Shown: piece after piece, positions 1-8,357 of the stretch
How the letters are laid out: the number at the start of each line of letters is the position of its first letter
Numbering within the stretch: position 1 is the first letter of the stretch
Origin: Burkholderiaceae bacterium
GTDB lineage: Bacteria; Pseudomonadota; Gammaproteobacteria; Burkholderiales; Burkholderiaceae
Direction: 5' to 3'
DNA length: 9,294 nucleotides
NCBI GenBank assembly: GCA_025057735.1
Contig: JANWUU010000108.1
Location: 1-9,294 of the forward strand
Made by a program: the position numbers and the translations under genes
Notes under the pieces: model-generated
Told to the model about the DNA's origin: nothing
What the model saw: only the letters and a program-made list of their open reading frames with translations
Databases searched by the model: none

Positions 1-1128
1 CTGCTGAACCTGCGCGTGGTGCTGGAGCAGTTCGGCTGGGTGCTGCTCGCGCTGCTGCTGCCGACCGCCTTCAAGTTCCTGCTGATCGTGGGGCTGGCGC
101 GCGCCACCGGGGCGAGCGCGGCCACGGCGATCCGCGCCGCCTTGCCGTTGGCGGCCGCCGGCGAGTTCGGCTTCGTGCTGCTGCAGCAGGCCGGCGGGCT
201 GCAGCTGCTGCCGCCGCAGTGGATGCAGGTGGTGCTGGCGGCGATGCTGCTGTCGATGCTGGCCACGCCGCTGCTGGTGCATTACAGCGACCGCATTGCC
301 TTACGGTTCGTTGCCTCCGAATGGATGCAACGGGCGCTTGCGGTCACCCAGATTGCAACCCGGGCGATGGCCACTGAGCGGCATGTGGTGATCTGCGGCT
401 TTGGTCGAACCGGGCAGCACTTGGCCAAGATGTTGGAGCAGGAGAACATCGATTACGTCGCGCTCGATCTCGACCCGGACCGCGTCCGTGAGGCGGTTGC
501 TGCGGGCGAGCCCGTCGTGTACGGCGACGCCGGTCGGCGCGAGACGCTGGCCGCTGCTGGCGTCAACCGAGCGGCCGCCTTGGTGATCACTTACAACCAC
601 ACGGCCTCGGCGCTGAAGGTCATTCATTTTGCGCATGAGCTGAATCCACGTCTGCCGATCATCGTGCGCACTGCCGATGACACCGATCTGGACAAATTGC
701 TTGCTGCCGGTGCTACGGAGGTGGTGCCCGAGGTCTTTGAGGGCAGCCTGATGCTGGGCTCGCACGCGCTGGTGCTGCTCGGTGTGCCGCTATCCCGCGT
801 AGTGCGGCGGGTGCGCGAGGCGCGCGACTCGCGCTATCGCTTGTTGCGCGGTTATTTCCATGGGGCCGACGACCCCGCCGAATTTGACGACGAGGCACAT
901 GTGCGGCTGCATTCGGTGACGCTGGATGCCGATGCCGCGGCTGTGGGCCGGCGTCTGGGCGATTTGGCGCTCAGTGACCTGGGCGTGGAGGCCACTGCAG
1001 TACGCCGGCGCGGCATCCGCGGCGCCGACCCGAGCCCCGATTTGGTGCTGCAGGCGGGCGACGTGCTGGTGCTACGCGGCCTGCCGGAGGCTTTGCAGCG
1101 CGCCGAGGCGCGCTTGCTGCAGCGTTAG
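1..1128 (+). CDS. Kef/YbaL-type monovalent cation:proton antiporter, C-terminal part (5' end outside window)
   Basis: This frame is open from base 1, so the true start lies upstream; 375 residues are visible, ending at TAG 1126-1128. It is an inner-membrane antiporter of the CPA2 family that exchanges K+ or Na+ for H+. Residues about 1-100 are the last helices of the exchanger domain, with the Kef-like stretch [11 protein letters not shown] and the sequence SMLATPLLV before the cytoplasmic part. Residues about 125-245 form a Rossmann RCK (TrkA-N) domain with the nucleotide-binding glycines GFGRTG at 133-138, then LDLDPDRV and VYGDAGRR. Residues about 297-372 form a TrkA-C domain, ending with the typical [11 protein letters not shown]. 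This order matches KefB, KefC and YbaL, in which nucleotide or glutathione adducts gate transport. I cannot tell these subtypes apart without the N-terminus. Its 3' end overlaps the convergent uvrA by 4 bp. Third-position base use changes sharply near base 280 (see findings). Confidence 0.9.
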   Translation: MLNLRVVLEQFGWVLLALLLPTAFKFLLIVGLARATGASAATAIRAALPLAAAGEFGFVLLQQAGGLQLLPPQWMQVVLAAMLLSMLATPLLVHYSDRIALRFVASEWMQRALAVTQIATRAMATERHVVICGFGRTGQHLAKMLEQENIDYVALDLDPDRVREAVAAGEPVVYGDAGRRETLAAAGVNRAAALVITYNHTASALKVIHFAHELNPRLPIIVRTADDTDLDKLLAAGATEVVPEVFEGSLMLGSHALVLLGVPLSRVVRRVREARDSRYRLLRGYFHGADDPAEFDDEAHVRLHSVTLDADAAAVGRRLGDLALSDLGVEATAVRRRGIRGADPSPDLVLQAGDVLVLRGLPEALQRAEARLLQR

Positions 1129-4013
1129 CTGATGAAGGCGTCGGCGGCTGCAGCTGTGGGCTGGCGCGTTGCTCGCGACAATACCGCCCGCAGACAGCGG
1201 CCCGTGTGGCTCGCCTGCTGAGCGGCGACGTGCTCCGGCGTGCCGGCCGCGACGATGCGCCCGCCGCCGTCGCCGCCCTCTGGGCCGAGGTCGACGATCC
1301 AGTCTGCGGTCTTGATCACGTCCAGATTGTGCTCGATGACGACCACGGTGTTGCCAGCGTCGCGCAGCCGCTGCAGCACCGACAGCAGCAGCGCGACATC
1401 ATGAAAGTGCAAACCGGTGGTCGGCTCATCGAGGATGTACAGCGTGCGGCCGGTGTCGCGCTTGGACAGCTCCAGCGCCAGCTTGACGCGCTGCGCCTCG
1501 CCGCCGGAAAGGGTGGTGGCGGCCTGACCGAGCCGCAGGTAGCCAAGTCCGACCTCCATCAGGATGGCCAGCTTACGCGCGATGGCCGGCACGGCCGAAA
1601 AAAACTCGGCGGCTTGCGCTACCGTCAGCTCCAGCACCTGCGCGATGTTCAGGCCCTTGTACTGGATCTGCAGCGTCTCGCGGTTGTAGCGGCGCCCGCC
1701 GCAAGTCTCGCAGGTGACATAGACATCGGGCAAAAAATGCATCTCGACGCGGATCACGCCGTCGCCCTCGCAGGCCTCGCAGCGGCCGCCGCGCACGTTA
1801 AACGAGAAGCGGCCCGCGTCGTAGCCGCGCTCGCGTGCCGCCGGCGTGCCGGCGAACAGCTCGCGGATCGGCGTAAAAAGCCCCGTGTAGGTGGCCGGAT
1901 TGCTGCGCGGGGTGCGTCCGATCGGGCTTTGATCGACTACTACGAGCTTGTCGACGTGTTCCAACCCCTCGATCGCATCGTGCGGGGCCGGCTCCTGCGC
2001 GCTGCGGTACAAATGGCGCGCGACGGCGGCTGCCAGCGTGTCGTTAATGAGCGTCGATTTGCCGGAGCCGGAGACGCCGGTGACGCAAATCAGCAACCCG
2101 AGCGGCAGCTCGACATCGACGCCCTGCAGGTTGTTGCCGCGGCAGCCGCGCAGGCGCAGCCAGTGCGGCCCCGGCGGGGTGCGCCGCCGCGGTACTTCGA
2201 TGCGCCGCCGACCAGACAGATAATCTCCGGTGAGGGAGGCTGTCGCCCGCTCGATGGCGTCGAGCCGGCCCTGCGCCACCACCTGCCCACCGTGCTCGCC
2301 CGCGCCGGGTCCCATGTCGACCACCCAGTCAGCGGCGCGGATCGCCTCCTCATCGTGCTCGACGACGATCACCGTGTTGCCCAGATCGCGCAGACGTTGC
2401 AGCGTGGCGATCAAGCGCGCGTTGTCGCGCGGATGCAGGCCGATCGACGGTTCGTCCAACACGTACATCACGCCGGACAGACCGGCGCCGATCTGGGCCG
2501 CCAGGCGGATGCGTTGCGCCTCGCCGCCGGAGAGCGTGTCGGCGGCACGGTCTAGCGTCAGGTACGACAGGCCCACGTCGTTGAGAAAGCGCAGCCGCGC
2601 CAGCAACTCGCTGACGATGCGTGCAGCAATGGCACCCCTTTGGCCGGGCAGGTGCAAGGTCTCGAAGTACGTCAGCGCTTGCGCCAGCGTCATGCGCTCG
2701 ATCTCGTAGATCGCGCGCCGCTGCGCGCCGCTGCCGACGAATACGTGACGCGCCTCGCGCTTTAACCGCGTGCCGCCGCAGTCTGGGCAGGGCTTCACCG
2801 CCCGGTAGCGCGCCAGTTCCTCGCGTACCGCGGCCGAGTCGGTCTCGCGCCAGCGGCGCTCAATGTTGCCAAGCACCCCTTCGAAAGGCTGCCGCCGCGA
2901 GATGCGGCGGCCGCGCTCGTCGGTATACGAGAAGGCAATCGGCTGCCTGTCGCTGCCATACAGCACGAGCTGCTGGAACGACGGCGGCAGCTGCTGCCAG
3001 GGCTGCTCGATGTCCACGCCGGCGTGGCGGGCGAGTGCGCTCAGCAGCTGAAAGTAATGGGGGTTGCGCGCATCCCAGCCGCGAATGGCGCCGCCGGCGA
3101 GCGACAGCTCCGGATGCACGACGATGCGTTGCGGATCAAAGTATTCGATAACCCCAAGCCCTTCGCAGGCGGTGCAGGCGCCGGCGGGGTTGTTAAACGA
3201 AAAAAGCCGCGGCGACAGTTCCGCCAGCGCATAGCCGCACTGCGGACAGGCATAGCGGTTCGAGAACGCGATCTCGATACCCTGGTCAGTGTCTAGCAGC
3301 AGCGCACGGCCATGGGCTAAGCGCAGCGCGGTCTCGAAGGATTCGGCCAGGCGCTGCCGCGCCGCTTCGCGCACCGTCAGCCGGTCGACCACCACGTCGA
3401 TGGCGTGCCGCTCGTGGCGCGCCAGCGGCGGCAGCTCGTCGGCCGTCAGCACCGCGCCATCGACGCGAAAGCGCACGAAACCTTGCGCCTGCAGCTGTGC
3501 GAATAGGTCGGTGAACTCGCCTTTGCGCTCGCGCACGAGCGGCGCCAACACCAGCACCTGTGCGTTGGCTGCCGTCGCCAGTGCCGTCTCGACCATTTGC
3601 GCCACGGTGCTGGCGGCAAGTGCCTGCTGCGGATGATCGGGGCAGTGCGGCTGGCCGGCGCGCGCGTACAGCAGCCGCAGGTAATCGTGGATTTCGGTGA
3701 CCGTACCGACCGTGGAGCGTGGGTTGTGCGAGGCCGACTTCTGCTCGATGGCAATGGCCGGCGCGAGGTTCTCGATTGCATCGACGTCCGGCTTCGGCAG
3801 CAGCTGCAGGAACTGACGCGCATAGGCCGACAACGACTCTACGTAGCGGCGGCTGCCTTCTGCGTACAGCGTATCAAAGGCAAGCGAGCTTTTGCCCGAG
3901 CCGGAAGGGCCCGTGATCACAACCAGCGCGTCGCGTGGAATGTCGACGTCGATGTTCTTCAGGTTATGGGTGCGGGCGCCGCGGACGCGGATCGGTGCGC
4001 GGGTTGGCTGCAT
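1125..4013 (-). CDS. uvrA: UvrA, excinuclease ABC subunit A (DNA damage recognition ATPase)
   Basis: Complete 962-aa UvrA, slightly longer than the roughly 940 aa of E. coli. UvrA dimers work with UvrB to find bulky DNA lesions and load UvrB, the first step of cytoplasmic nucleotide excision repair. Both ABC ATPase modules are intact. Module I has Walker A GPSGSGKS (35-42), signature LSGGEAQ (494-500) and Walker [12 protein letters not shown] (518-528). Module II has Walker A GVSGSGKS (646-653), LSGGEAQ (835-841) and [10 protein letters not shown] (860-869). Zinc sites are visible at C256/C259/C280/C283 and C745/C748/C768/C771, plus the usual CPDCGGTRL at 409-417. The start ATG (complement of 4011-4013) fits, because the conserved [10 protein letters not shown] begins at residue 11. 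No clear Shine-Dalgarno precedes it. Its TAA overlaps the stop of the convergent antiporter gene. It is divergent from the MFS/ssb genes. I see no clear LexA-type palindrome upstream, so SOS control is unproven. Confidence 0.98.
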   Translation of the reverse strand: MQPTRAPIRVRGARTHNLKNIDVDIPRDALVVITGPSGSGKSSLAFDTLYAEGSRRYVESLSAYARQFLQLLPKPDVDAIENLAPAIAIEQKSASHNPRSTVGTVTEIHDYLRLLYARAGQPHCPDHPQQALAASTVAQMVETALATAANAQVLVLAPLVRERKGEFTDLFAQLQAQGFVRFRVDGAVLTADELPPLARHERHAIDVVVDRLTVREAARQRLAESFETALRLAHGRALLLDTDQGIEIAFSNRYACPQCGYALAELSPRLFSFNNPAGACTACEGLGVIEYFDPQRIVVHPELSLAGGAIRGWDARNPHYFQLLSALARHAGVDIEQPWQQLPPSFQQLVLYGSDRQPIAFSYTDERGRRISRRQPFEGVLGNIERRWRETDSAAVREELARYRAVKPCPDCGGTRLKREARHVFVGSGAQRRAIYEIERMTLAQALTYFETLHLPGQRGAIAARIVSELLARLRFLNDVGLSYLTLDRAADTLSGGEAQRIRLAAQIGAGLSGVMYVLDEPSIGLHPRDNARLIATLQRLRDLGNTVIVVEHDEEAIRAADWVVDMGPGAGEHGGQVVAQGRLDAIERATASLTGDYLSGRRRIEVPRRRTPPGPHWLRLRGCRGNNLQGVDVELPLGLLICVTGVSGSGKSTLINDTLAAAVARHLYRSAQEPAPHDAIEGLEHVDKLVVVDQSPIGRTPRSNPATYTGLFTPIRELFAGTPAARERGYDAGRFSFNVRGGRCEACEGDGVIRVEMHFLPDVYVTCETCGGRRYNRETLQIQYKGLNIAQVLELTVAQAAEFFSAVPAIARKLAILMEVGLGYLRLGQAATTLSGGEAQRVKLALELSKRDTGRTLYILDEPTTGLHFHDVALLLSVLQRLRDAGNTVVVIEHNLDVIKTADWIVDLGPEGGDGGGRIVAAGTPEHVAAQQASHTGRCLRAVLSRATRQPTAAAADAFIS

Positions 4014-4045
4014 TTTGGGCGCTTGCGGTTCACGGTAAACTGCCC

Positions 4046-4051
4046 AATATA
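4046..4051 (-). promoter_or_regulatory. Possible -10 element for uvrA
   Basis: Read on the minus strand, this is TATATT, five of six matches to the sigma-70 -10 consensus, about 33 bp before the uvrA ATG. It lies in the only non-coding stretch (4014-4115) between uvrA and the divergent MFS gene, so a promoter is expected here. The -35 region at the right distance is GC-rich and unconvincing. Treat this as a weak candidate. The same interval must also carry any promoter for the MFS gene on the other strand, but I could not pick one out. Confidence 0.25.
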
Positions 4052-4115
4052 GACGCGGCCGCCGCCGCGCGCGCCTCTGCCGCCGGCTGTCTCCTGCGGC
4101 CGCCGTGTCCCGCCG

Positions 4116-5318
4116 ATGCCATCGTCCGATCCCCTGAGCAGCCGCGAGCTGCGCGCAAGCGCCGTGCTTGCCGCCGTCTATGGCTTACGTATGTTCGGGC
4201 TGTTTTTAATCCTGCCCGTGTTTGCCGTGCATGCGCGCGCGCTGCCTGGCGGCGAGGACGCATTGGTCGTGGGACTGGCGCTTGGCATCTATGGTTTGAC
4301 ACAGGGGCTCTTGCAGCTGCCGTTCGGGCTGGCAAGTGACCGCTTCGGCCGCCGGCCAGTGATCGTTGCCGGTCTGGCGCTGCTGGCGGCCGGCAGCCTG
4401 TGTGCGGCCTTTGCCTCTAACCTATGGGGGGTCATTATTGGCCGTGCGATGCAAGGTGCGGGCGCCATCGCGGCGGCAGTCACCGCGCTGGTGGCCGATG
4501 TCACGCGTGAGCAGCACCGCGGCACGGCGATGGCGATGATCGGCGCCTCCATCGGGCTCGCGTTTGCGCTCGCGTTGGTGGTGGCGCCGCCGCTGTATGG
4601 CGCCATTGGCATGCGGGGCCTGTTCCTGCTGACCGCTGCGCTGGCGATGGCGGCCATCGTCGCGGTACTGCGCCTGCCGCCGCTGCCGCCGCCGGCTGCA
4701 CCGTCGGGGGTCGTGCGCTGGCCTGCGGTCCTGCTTGACCGCGACTTGCTGCGGCTGCACGTCGGCATTTTCGTACTGCACGCGGTGCAGACGGCGTTGT
4801 TCGTCGCGGTGCCGACGTTGCTGGTGGCGCGCGGGCTGCCGCTTGCGCAGCACGGCTGGCTGTACCTGTTGCTAGTGCTGGCCGCCTTTGCACTGATGTT
4901 GCCTCCGTTGCGCGCTGCGCAGCGGCGCGCCCGGCTGCGCGCGTTGTTGGTTGGCGCGATCCTGCTGCTTGCGGCCGTGCAGCTCGGGCTGGCCTGGGTT
5001 GCGCCGAATCTTGCCGCGCTCGCGCTGTGGCTGCTGCTGTTTTTCGTCGCCTTCAACATCCTCGAGGCGAGCCTGCCGACACTCCTGTCGTGGCTGGCGC
5101 CGCCAGCACACAGGGGCGCGGCACTCGGCGTCTACAACACGATGCAGTCCCTGGGGCTGTTCGTCGGGGGCGCGCTTGGCGGGACGCTGGCGCGCGGTTT
5201 TGGCCTAGCGGCTCTGTTCAGCGCTGCCGCTGGCGTGCTGTTGCTGTGGGCCATTCTTGCGCTCGGTATGCGGGAGCCGCCGCGCCGAGGCGCGATGGCG
5301 CTGGATCTGGCCGCGTAG
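4116..5318 (+). CDS. MFS transporter, YajR-like
   Basis: A 400-aa major facilitator superfamily protein, by family a proton-coupled inner-membrane exporter of unknown substrate. The N-terminal half resembles E. coli YajR closely: [11 protein letters not shown] (25-35), [15 protein letters not shown] (57-71), motif A as [11 protein letters not shown] (71-81), [14 protein letters not shown] (109-122) and the loop [11 protein letters not shown] (125-135). Hydrophobic segments run through the whole length, with a basic loop after helix 8 ([10 protein letters not shown], 266-275). YajR of E. coli is about 450 aa and ends in a soluble YAM domain. This protein stops soon after helix 12, so that domain is absent. 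The ATG at 4116 is chosen because the conserved helix 1 follows about 15 residues later; no good Shine-Dalgarno is present. It lies between divergent uvrA and co-directional ssb, 52 bp before the ssb start. Family assignment is firm; substrate is unknown. Confidence 0.92.
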   Translation: MPSSDPLSSRELRASAVLAAVYGLRMFGLFLILPVFAVHARALPGGEDALVVGLALGIYGLTQGLLQLPFGLASDRFGRRPVIVAGLALLAAGSLCAAFASNLWGVIIGRAMQGAGAIAAAVTALVADVTREQHRGTAMAMIGASIGLAFALALVVAPPLYGAIGMRGLFLLTAALAMAAIVAVLRLPPLPPPAAPSGVVRWPAVLLDRDLLRLHVGIFVLHAVQTALFVAVPTLLVARGLPLAQHGWLYLLLVLAAFALMLPPLRAAQRRARLRALLVGAILLLAAVQLGLAWVAPNLAALALWLLLFFVAFNILEASLPTLLSWLAPPAHRGAALGVYNTMQSLGLFVGGALGGTLARGFGLAALFSAAAGVLLLWAILALGMREPPRRGAMALDLAA

Positions 5319-5327
5319 GCGGCTCGG

Positions 5328-5333
5328 TATGAT
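5328..5333 (+). promoter_or_regulatory. Possible -10 element for ssb
   Basis: TATGAT lies in the 52-bp gap between the MFS gene and ssb, five of six matches to the -10 consensus and about 37 bp before the ssb ATG. That would give a 5' leader of roughly 30 nt. The -35 region, inside the last MFS codons, is poor. ssb could be transcribed both from here and by readthrough from the MFS gene. Confidence 0.4.
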
Positions 5334-5359
5334 CCACGCAGGCGCGCAGACGCCTTCAC

Positions 5360-5365
5360 GGAGGA
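5360..5365 (+). promoter_or_regulatory. Ribosome binding site of ssb
   Basis: GGAGGA ends 5 nt before the ATG at 5371, a near-perfect Shine-Dalgarno. It fixes the ssb start at 5371 even though the same frame stays open further upstream (an in-frame TTG at 5257 and ATG at 5329). It is the only strong ribosome binding site I find in the window, in line with high expression of SSB. Confidence 0.85.
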
Positions 5366-5370
5366 CAACG

Positions 5371-5835
5371 ATGGCCTCGGTCAACAAAGTGATCCTGCTT
5401 GGCAACCTCGGCCGTGATCCGGAGACGCGCTACAGCCCGGATGGGGCCGCGATCACCAACGTGTCGCTCGCTACATCGCGGCGCTACAAGGATGCCAGCG
5501 GCCAGATGCAGGAGGAAACCGAATGGCACCGCGTGGTGTTCTTCGGGCGCCTGGCGGAGATCGCCGGCGAGTATCTGCGCAAGGGGCGGCCGGTGTACGT
5601 GGAGGGGCGACTGCGCACACGCAAATGGACCGACAAAGAAGGGCAGGACCGCTACATAACCGAAATCGTCGCGGAAAATATGCAATTGCTCGGCGGGCGT
5701 GAGGGTACGGCGGCGATCGATGCCGACGAAGCAGCCCTACGGACTGGACGCGAAGGCAGTGGCAAGCCCACCGCTGCGGGCAAGCCGGCAACCTCCAGCA
5801 GCATCGCCGACATGGACGATGACATCCCGTTCTGA
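5371..5835 (+). CDS. ssb: Single-stranded DNA-binding protein
   Basis: A 154-aa SSB, a tetrameric OB-fold protein that coats single-stranded DNA during replication, repair and recombination and recruits partners through its tail. Residues 1-110 are the OB fold: [18 protein letters not shown] at the start, then [12 protein letters not shown] (30-41), [19 protein letters not shown] (51-69), [16 protein letters not shown] (71-86) and the end of the fold at ENMQLLGG (102-109). W52 and W86 match DNA-stacking tryptophans of E. coli SSB. Residues about 110-147 are a short, disordered Gly/Ala/Thr-rich linker. The tail MDDDIPF (148-154) is the canonical acidic tip that binds partner proteins. The linker is short: E. 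coli SSB has 178 aa. It follows the MFS gene by 52 bp, and its 3' end is overlapped by the likely start of the downstream kinase. Confidence 0.98.
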   Translation: MASVNKVILLGNLGRDPETRYSPDGAAITNVSLATSRRYKDASGQMQEETEWHRVVFFGRLAEIAGEYLRKGRPVYVEGRLRTRKWTDKEGQDRYITEIVAENMQLLGGREGTAAIDADEAALRTGREGSGKPTAAGKPATSSSIADMDDDIPF

Positions 5836-7486
5836 GAAGCGCGCGCGCTTCTTGGAACGGACGGGCGCCTTCTGGCGCCTTTTTGTTCGCAGCGCTGCTT
5901 TCCTGGCGCTGTACGTGGCGGTGGATGCTGCCACGTATGTCCTGCCAGCTGCCCCATTTGCGGCGACGCCTTGGAATCCGCATCCGGCCTTAGCGGTGGC
6001 GTTAGTGGCGCTGGGCGGCGCTTCGTACGCAGCGGCCGTGGCTGCGGCCGTGCTTGTTGCGGAATACCTGGTGCGGGATGCCCCCGGCACGCCGCTGGGC
6101 ACCGTGCTCGCCTGCGGCGGGATGGCTGCCAGTTACGTTGGTACCGCCCTGGCGCTGCGCCGCATCGTGCGCGCGCCGTGGGTCGAGGCGGGGGTGCGGG
6201 AGGTGCTGTGGTTCATCGGTGCCAGCGCGGCCGGCACGTTGGCGGCAGCCGCGCTGTACGTCGGCGGCTATCTGGCCGATGACACGCTGGAGGCTGATGA
6301 GGCGCTGCGCGTCTTCGGTCATCTGTGGCTAGGCGATGCCCTCGGCCTGACGGTTCTGACGCCGCTGCTGCTGCTCGCCGCCGGCGGCGCGCTCGGGCAA
6401 TGGCGAGCGCTTGTGCCGGCGCAGCGGCGTGCCGCCGTGCGCGACACGGTGCTGCTGGTGGCGGCGCTGGCGGCCTTGCTGGCGATCGTCTTTGGCGTCA
6501 AACCGTTTGACGAGCTGCGTATGTCTTACCTCGTCTTCTTGCCCATGATCGGCTTTGCGCTGCGCTACGGCTTGACGGGCGCGGCGATCGGGCTGCCGTG
6601 CGCGCAGCTTGGGTTTGTGCTGTCGTTGGCGATCACACAGACGCTATCCACTTCGGCGGTGGAATTCCAGCTGCTGATGTTGACGCTGGCCGTCACCACG
6701 TTAGTGCTGGGTGCGCTGGCGAGCGAGCGGCACCGCTCGGTGGCTGCGCTGGCAGCGCGCGAGCGCGAACTGCGCGATCAGCAGGCGACGCTGGCGCAGG
6801 CGCAGCGCACGGCTGCTGCGGCCGAACTGGCCGCCGCGCTGGCGCATGAGCTAAACCAGCCGTTGTCGGCCATCGGCACCTACGCGAGTGCCTGTCGCGT
6901 GCTGGCGCAGGATCCGGCGCAGCAGCCGCAGCTGCTGCAAGCGCTGGCGCGCGTGACCGAGGAGAGCGCGCGCGCGGGTGCCTTCGTGCGCCGCATGCGC
7001 GACTTTTTCAAAACCGGCGCAGCGCACCTTGAGCCGGTGGCGATCTCCGAGCTGCTGGCTGCCGCGCACGCGCAAGTGGCCGATCGCCTCGCACGCGCGC
7101 GCATCGCCTGGCGCGTGCAGATCGAACCGGGGCTGCCGCGTGTGCCCCTGGACCGCGTGCAGATCGGCGCGGTGCTTGGCAATCTGCTGAACAATGCAAT
7201 TGACGCGCTGCTGGCGGTGCCGCCGCCGCGCGCCATTGAAGTGCGCGCCCGGCGTGTGCCCGGCGGCGCCGTGCGCATCGAGGTGTGCGACAGTGGCCCG
7301 GGGGTGCCGGCGGAGGTGCGCGACCGCTTATTCCAACCGATGGCCACCAGCAAGCCGGAGGGCATGGGGCTGGGCCTGGCGATCGGGCGCACAATTGCGG
7401 AGCGGCACGGTGGTAGGCTGTGGCTGGATACCGAGGCGCCTCTGACTACCTTCTGTCTAGAACTGCCGATCGAGCCGCTGCCATGA
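5819..7486 (+). CDS. MASE1-domain sensor histidine kinase (FixL-like catalytic core)
   Basis: A membrane sensor kinase that autophosphorylates on His and passes phosphate to the regulator encoded next. From ATG 5819 it has 555 aa. Residues about 20-300 hold roughly eight hydrophobic segments forming a MASE1-type sensor, including the family-like [18 protein letters not shown] (168-185). A helical linker (303-335) precedes the H-box [16 protein letters not shown], with phospho-acceptor His343. The ATPase domain has the N-box [10 protein letters not shown] (455-464), G1 DSGPGVP (491-497), the F-box stretch [11 protein letters not shown] and G2 GMGLGLAI (515-522), all intact. There is no PAS or receiver domain. 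The start is uncertain: the frame is open further upstream inside ssb. ATG 5819 (17-bp overlap with ssb, no Shine-Dalgarno) or TTG 5852 are the options that keep the first helix. The gene end overlaps the regulator by ATGA. The ligand is unknown. Confidence 0.9.
   Translation: MTSRSEKRARFLERTGAFWRLFVRSAAFLALYVAVDAATYVLPAAPFAATPWNPHPALAVALVALGGASYAAAVAAAVLVAEYLVRDAPGTPLGTVLACGGMAASYVGTALALRRIVRAPWVEAGVREVLWFIGASAAGTLAAAALYVGGYLADDTLEADEALRVFGHLWLGDALGLTVLTPLLLLAAGGALGQWRALVPAQRRAAVRDTVLLVAALAALLAIVFGVKPFDELRMSYLVFLPMIGFALRYGLTGAAIGLPCAQLGFVLSLAITQTLSTSAVEFQLLMLTLAVTTLVLGALASERHRSVAALAARERELRDQQATLAQAQRTAAAAELAAALAHELNQPLSAIGTYASACRVLAQDPAQQPQLLQALARVTEESARAGAFVRRMRDFFKTGAAHLEPVAISELLAAAHAQVADRLARARIAWRVQIEPGLPRVPLDRVQIGAVLGNLLNNAIDALLAVPPPRAIEVRARRVPGGAVRIEVCDSGPGVPAEVRDRLFQPMATSKPEGMGLGLAIGRTIAERHGGRLWLDTEAPLTTFCLELPIEPLP
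5835..5852. repeat. 18-bp perfect palindrome just after the ssb stop
   Basis: The sequence AGAAGCGCG/CGCGCTTCT is perfectly self-complementary and begins at the last base of the ssb stop codon. In RNA it could form a short hairpin. It has no T-run of its own, but a second hairpin with a T-run starts 12 bp downstream. A protein-binding site is an alternative reading. Confidence 0.55.
5864..5884 (+). terminator. Candidate intrinsic terminator after ssb, inside the kinase 5' region
   Basis: GGCGCC (5864-5869), a TTCT loop, GGCGCC (5874-5879), then five T residues (5880-5884): a 6-bp all-GC stem with a tetraloop and a T-run. It would end or reduce transcription 30-50 nt after the ssb stop. It falls within the likely N-terminal codons of the next gene, so it may act as a partial terminator that sets how much kinase is made relative to SSB. 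Confidence 0.5.
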
Positions 7487-8148
7487 AAAACGGAACTCTG
7501 CCGCCAACCGGCGGCGTCGTGTATGTGGTCGAAGACGACCGCGCGGTGCGCGAGTCGCTCGAGCTGCTGCTGCGGCTGAAGGGGTATATGCCGCGCGGCT
7601 TTGCCAGCGCCGAAGAATTTCTTGCCTGCAGCACGCTGCAGCGGCCAGCTTGTGCGTTGCTGGACGTGCGGCTGCCGGGCATCGACGGTCTGCGCTTGCA
7701 GCGCGAGCTGCGGGCGCGGCACGCTGGCCTGCCCACGATTGTGATCACCGCCCATGGCGATGTCAGCACCGCGCGCACGGCGCTGCGCGAGGGCGCGGTC
7801 GATTTTCTGGAGAAGCCGATCGACGAGGGCGATTTGCTGGAAGCCGTCAGCACCGCACTGGCCAGTGACCAGCGCCTTTTACAGGAGGCGCGCGACCGCG
7901 AGGAGATCGAGGCGCGCTTGCAGCGGCTGACCGCGCGCGAGCGCGAGGTCTTCGAGCGCATCACCGATGGCCAACACAACCGCGAGATCGCCGAAGAGTT
8001 TGGTATCAGCCCGCGCACGGTCGAGGTGCATCGCGCCCGCATCATGGAGAAGCTGCGCGCGCGCCGTGTGGCCGATTTGTTCCGTCTGCGCTTCGCGCTG
8101 GAGCGTACTACATCAGGCGAGTCGTCGCTGGTTAACCCGGACACGTGA
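7483..8148 (+). CDS. FixJ/NarL-type response regulator (receiver + LuxR-type HTH)
   Basis: A 221-aa transcription factor, the probable partner of the preceding kinase; the two genes share the ATGA overlap at 7483-7486 and are likely translationally coupled. Residues about 11-128 form a receiver domain with the acidic pair D18/D19, phospho-acceptor D61 in LLDVRLPGIDG, T89 in ITAHGD and K111 in LEKPID. A short charged helix (130-147) links to a LuxR/FixJ HTH domain at about 148-205: LTAREREVFERITDGQHNRE, then the recognition-helix region ISPRTVEVHRARIMEKL. The pattern and length are typical of FixJ/StyR regulators, which dimerise on phosphorylation and activate promoters. The targets are not visible in the window. 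The tail after residue 207 is short and polar. Confidence 0.95.
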   Translation: MKNGTLPPTGGVVYVVEDDRAVRESLELLLRLKGYMPRGFASAEEFLACSTLQRPACALLDVRLPGIDGLRLQRELRARHAGLPTIVITAHGDVSTARTALREGAVDFLEKPIDEGDLLEAVSTALASDQRLLQEARDREEIEARLQRLTAREREVFERITDGQHNREIAEEFGISPRTVEVHRARIMEKLRARRVADLFRLRFALERTTSGESSLVNPDT

Positions 8149-8258
8149 TATACACGCACGCGGTTTGCGTGCTCCGCAGATGTACGTACGCTGTTCGACG
8201 AATTTCGCGCGCTGCGCGTGCCCGCTACGCTGCGCTTAAACCTTGCGTGGCAACCTAC

Positions 8259-8357
8259 GCTTGCCGCCCAGGGTCCTTTGAGCGACGGCAGCAAGCGAGG
8301 TCGACTATCCTCGCTTTCCAGCCCGCGGTCGCGCAAGCGGCACGCGGGCTTTTCTTT
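8259..8357 (+). promoter_or_regulatory. Candidate structured leader RNA (attenuator or riboswitch-like) for the antiporter
   Basis: Three stems can be drawn by eye. Stem 1 pairs GCTTGCCG (8259-8266) with CGGC and AAGC (8286-8289, 8293-8296) across a 3-nt bulge. Stem 2 pairs AAGCGAGG (8293-8300) with CCTCGCTT (8309-8316). Stem 3 is the terminator. Stems 1 and 2 compete for 8293-8296, so alternative folds are possible. The unpaired part of stem 1 holds a purine/pyrimidine-rich loop around AGGGTCCTTTGAGCGA (8270-8285). The next start codon is 5 nt after the T-run, the layout of a transcriptional attenuator. Ion-sensing leaders, such as the nhaA-I and nhaA-II (Li+) and DUF1646 (Na+) classes, are known before cation transporter genes, but I cannot confirm a match to any consensus. 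It could also be the 3' end of the kinase operon, or a small RNA. Confidence 0.35.
8320..8357 (+). terminator. Strong intrinsic terminator before the antiporter start
   Basis: AGCCCGCG (8320-8327) pairs with CGCGGGCT (8343-8350), eight base pairs. The stem continues inward past a bulged A8342 through G8328-C8341, T8329-G8340 and CGC/GCG (8330-8332 with 8337-8339), capped by a GCAA tetraloop. TTTTCTTT follows (8350-8357). It lies 172 nt after the response-regulator stop and 5 nt before the antiporter ATG, so it could end the kinase/regulator transcript, gate antiporter transcription, or both. Confidence 0.8.

Noticed and set aside
1206..2555. 449-codon open frame on the + strand antisense to uvrA
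   Set aside because: It lies wholly inside the intact uvrA, shows no domain motif and is rich in the Arg/Ala/Gln stretches usual for antisense frames of GC-rich genes.
4014..4115. LexA/SOS box between uvrA and the MFS gene
   Set aside because: No CTGT-N8-ACAG type palindrome is present, so I do not claim SOS control.
4289..5059. 256-codon open frame on the - strand across the MFS gene
   Set aside because: Low-complexity Ser/Ala/Arg translation opposite a clear transporter gene, with no recognisable family or ribosome binding site.
5257..5370. N-terminal extension of ssb from an upstream in-frame TTG
   Set aside because: The canonical SSB N-terminus [14 protein letters not shown] starts at 5371 right after a GGAGGA site; the extension overlaps the MFS gene and has no SSB-like sequence.
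5699..5818. Long N-terminal extension of the kinase inside ssb
   Set aside because: The extra 40 residues are an Arg/Pro-rich out-of-frame reading of the SSB linker, not part of a MASE1 sensor.
6880..7755. 291-codon open frame on the - strand within the kinase
   Set aside because: Antisense shadow of the histidine kinase catalytic domain, with no coherent motifs.
8181..8220. Possible tRNA-like T-arm (GTTCGACGAA) after the regulator
   Set aside because: No acceptor, D or anticodon stem can be built around it; the match to a T-loop is by chance.
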